This document shows positions 63,844 to 64,000 of a stretch of 64,000 nucleotides of DNA, piece by piece. The DNA lies in the NCBI GenBank assembly GCA_020054205.1, contig JAGVLS010000045.1:27974-91973 (forward strand), in the 5' to 3' direction. The notes beneath the pieces are model-generated. The model did not search any database and had not been told where the DNA came from. It saw nothing but the letters and a program-made list of their open reading frames with translations. The stretch is from Candidatus Obscuribacterales bacterium (GTDB lineage: Bacteria; Cyanobacteriota; Vampirovibrionia; Obscuribacterales; Obscuribacteraceae). Every line of letters begins with the position of its first letter. Position 1 is the first letter of the stretch. The translations under genes were made by a program, and so were the position numbers.

Positions 63844-64000
63844 ATGAAAAACATATTGTCTCTACTTACTATGGCAGCTGCAATTACATTTGCGTTGAGC
63901 GTACCAGCATTCGCTCAAGATGCATTCAATAGCACTGCTGATATGGGTAATTACACAAACAACAGTATTAACAATGCTACCGGTAGCCAAACTGACCAAA
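63844..64000 (+). CDS. secreted protein, 5' part only
   Basis: 52 codons to the window end. ATG start with AAGGAG nine or so bases before. A clear signal peptide (MKNILSLLTMAAAITFALSV, then PAFA|QD, residues 1-24) is followed by an Asn/Thr/Ser/Gly-rich mature start (NSTADMGNYTNNSINNATG). Such a beginning is found on envelope or surface proteins, but no family can be named from this piece. Confidence 0.7.
   Translation, partial: MKNILSLLTMAAAITFALSVPAFAQDAFNSTADMGNYTNNSINNATGSQTDQ

Noticed and set aside
1..64000. CRISPR array, IS element, integrase or prophage
   Set aside because: No regularly spaced repeats, no transposase or recombinase motifs, and no phage structural genes were seen.

Overview
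The window is AT-rich (roughly one third GC in the coding stretches I sampled) and reads as a continuous piece of a bacterial chromosome with no phage, IS element, CRISPR array or rRNA operon. It belongs to a diderm (Gram-negative type) bacterium: SecDF, a TonB-C-like protein, a predicted outer-membrane barrel, DegP/HtrA, AnmK recycling and a lipoprotein are all present. GuaB3, a bestrophin, an SLH-domain protein, LRV repeats, an OmpR-type regulator without a kinase, and several Ser/Thr kinases and membrane proteins with C-terminal TPRs fit the non-photosynthetic sister lineage of Cyanobacteria (Vampirovibrionia/Melainabacteria, perhaps Obscuribacterales). That placement is inference; no marker here proves it. 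TTG and GTG starts are frequent.

Layout. 1-5.1 kb: truncated Ca2+/H+ antiporter, TonB-C protein, secreted and ACT-domain proteins (minus), then bestrophin and a barrel-like protein (plus). 5.1-9 kb: tRNA-Glu with terminator, YhcC-type radical SAM protein, ROK glucokinase, phosphodiester glycosidase. 9.0-9.6 kb: RelBE/ParDE-like toxin-antitoxin pair with a clear promoter and an 18-bp perfect palindromic operator. 9.6-15.2 kb: secD-secF-SDR operon, diguanylate cyclase, amidohydrolase. 15.3-19.3 kb: the conserved yceD-rpmF-plsX-fabH-fabD lipid cluster, with a structured leader and an SLH protein after it. 20.0-21.7 kb: small accessory pocket of unknown genes, one frameshifted, plus a GC-rich orphan ORF. 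21.7-26.2 kb: lysS and gyrA. 26.6-32.0 kb: LRV protein, response regulator, membrane TPR protein, a secreted serpin, DUF1579 and PDZ lipoprotein. 32.1-35.6 kb: epimerase, glycosyltransferase and methylmalonyl-CoA mutase catalytic chain in one overlapping minus-strand set. 35.7-41.9 kb: CBS and CGS/CGL (transsulfuration), a kinase-TPR protein, a sugar dehydrogenase. 41.9-50.1 kb: MetH, an 869-residue protein with FHA-like modules, and a fused homocysteine methyltransferase/MTHFR. 50.2-55.2 kb: lepA, a SUFU-like protein, a small hypothetical and a second kinase-TPR protein. 55.2-58.5 kb: epimerase, DegT aminotransferase and glycosyltransferase for surface glycans. 58.7-64 kb: DegP, GuaB3, AnmK, a YkgJ cysteine-cluster protein and a truncated secreted protein.

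How the parts connect: homocysteine can be remethylated (MetH, BHMT/MTHFR fusion) or drained to cysteine (CBS, CGL), and both MetH and the mutase need B12. The kinases and the FHA-like protein suggest Ser/Thr phospho-signalling at the membrane, though no direct link is visible. The most unusual items are the FHA-like protein, the 20-21.7 kb pocket with its frameshift and orphan ORF, the serpin, the switch-like SLH leader and the very tight packing of convergent genes, two pairs of which interlock their stop codons.
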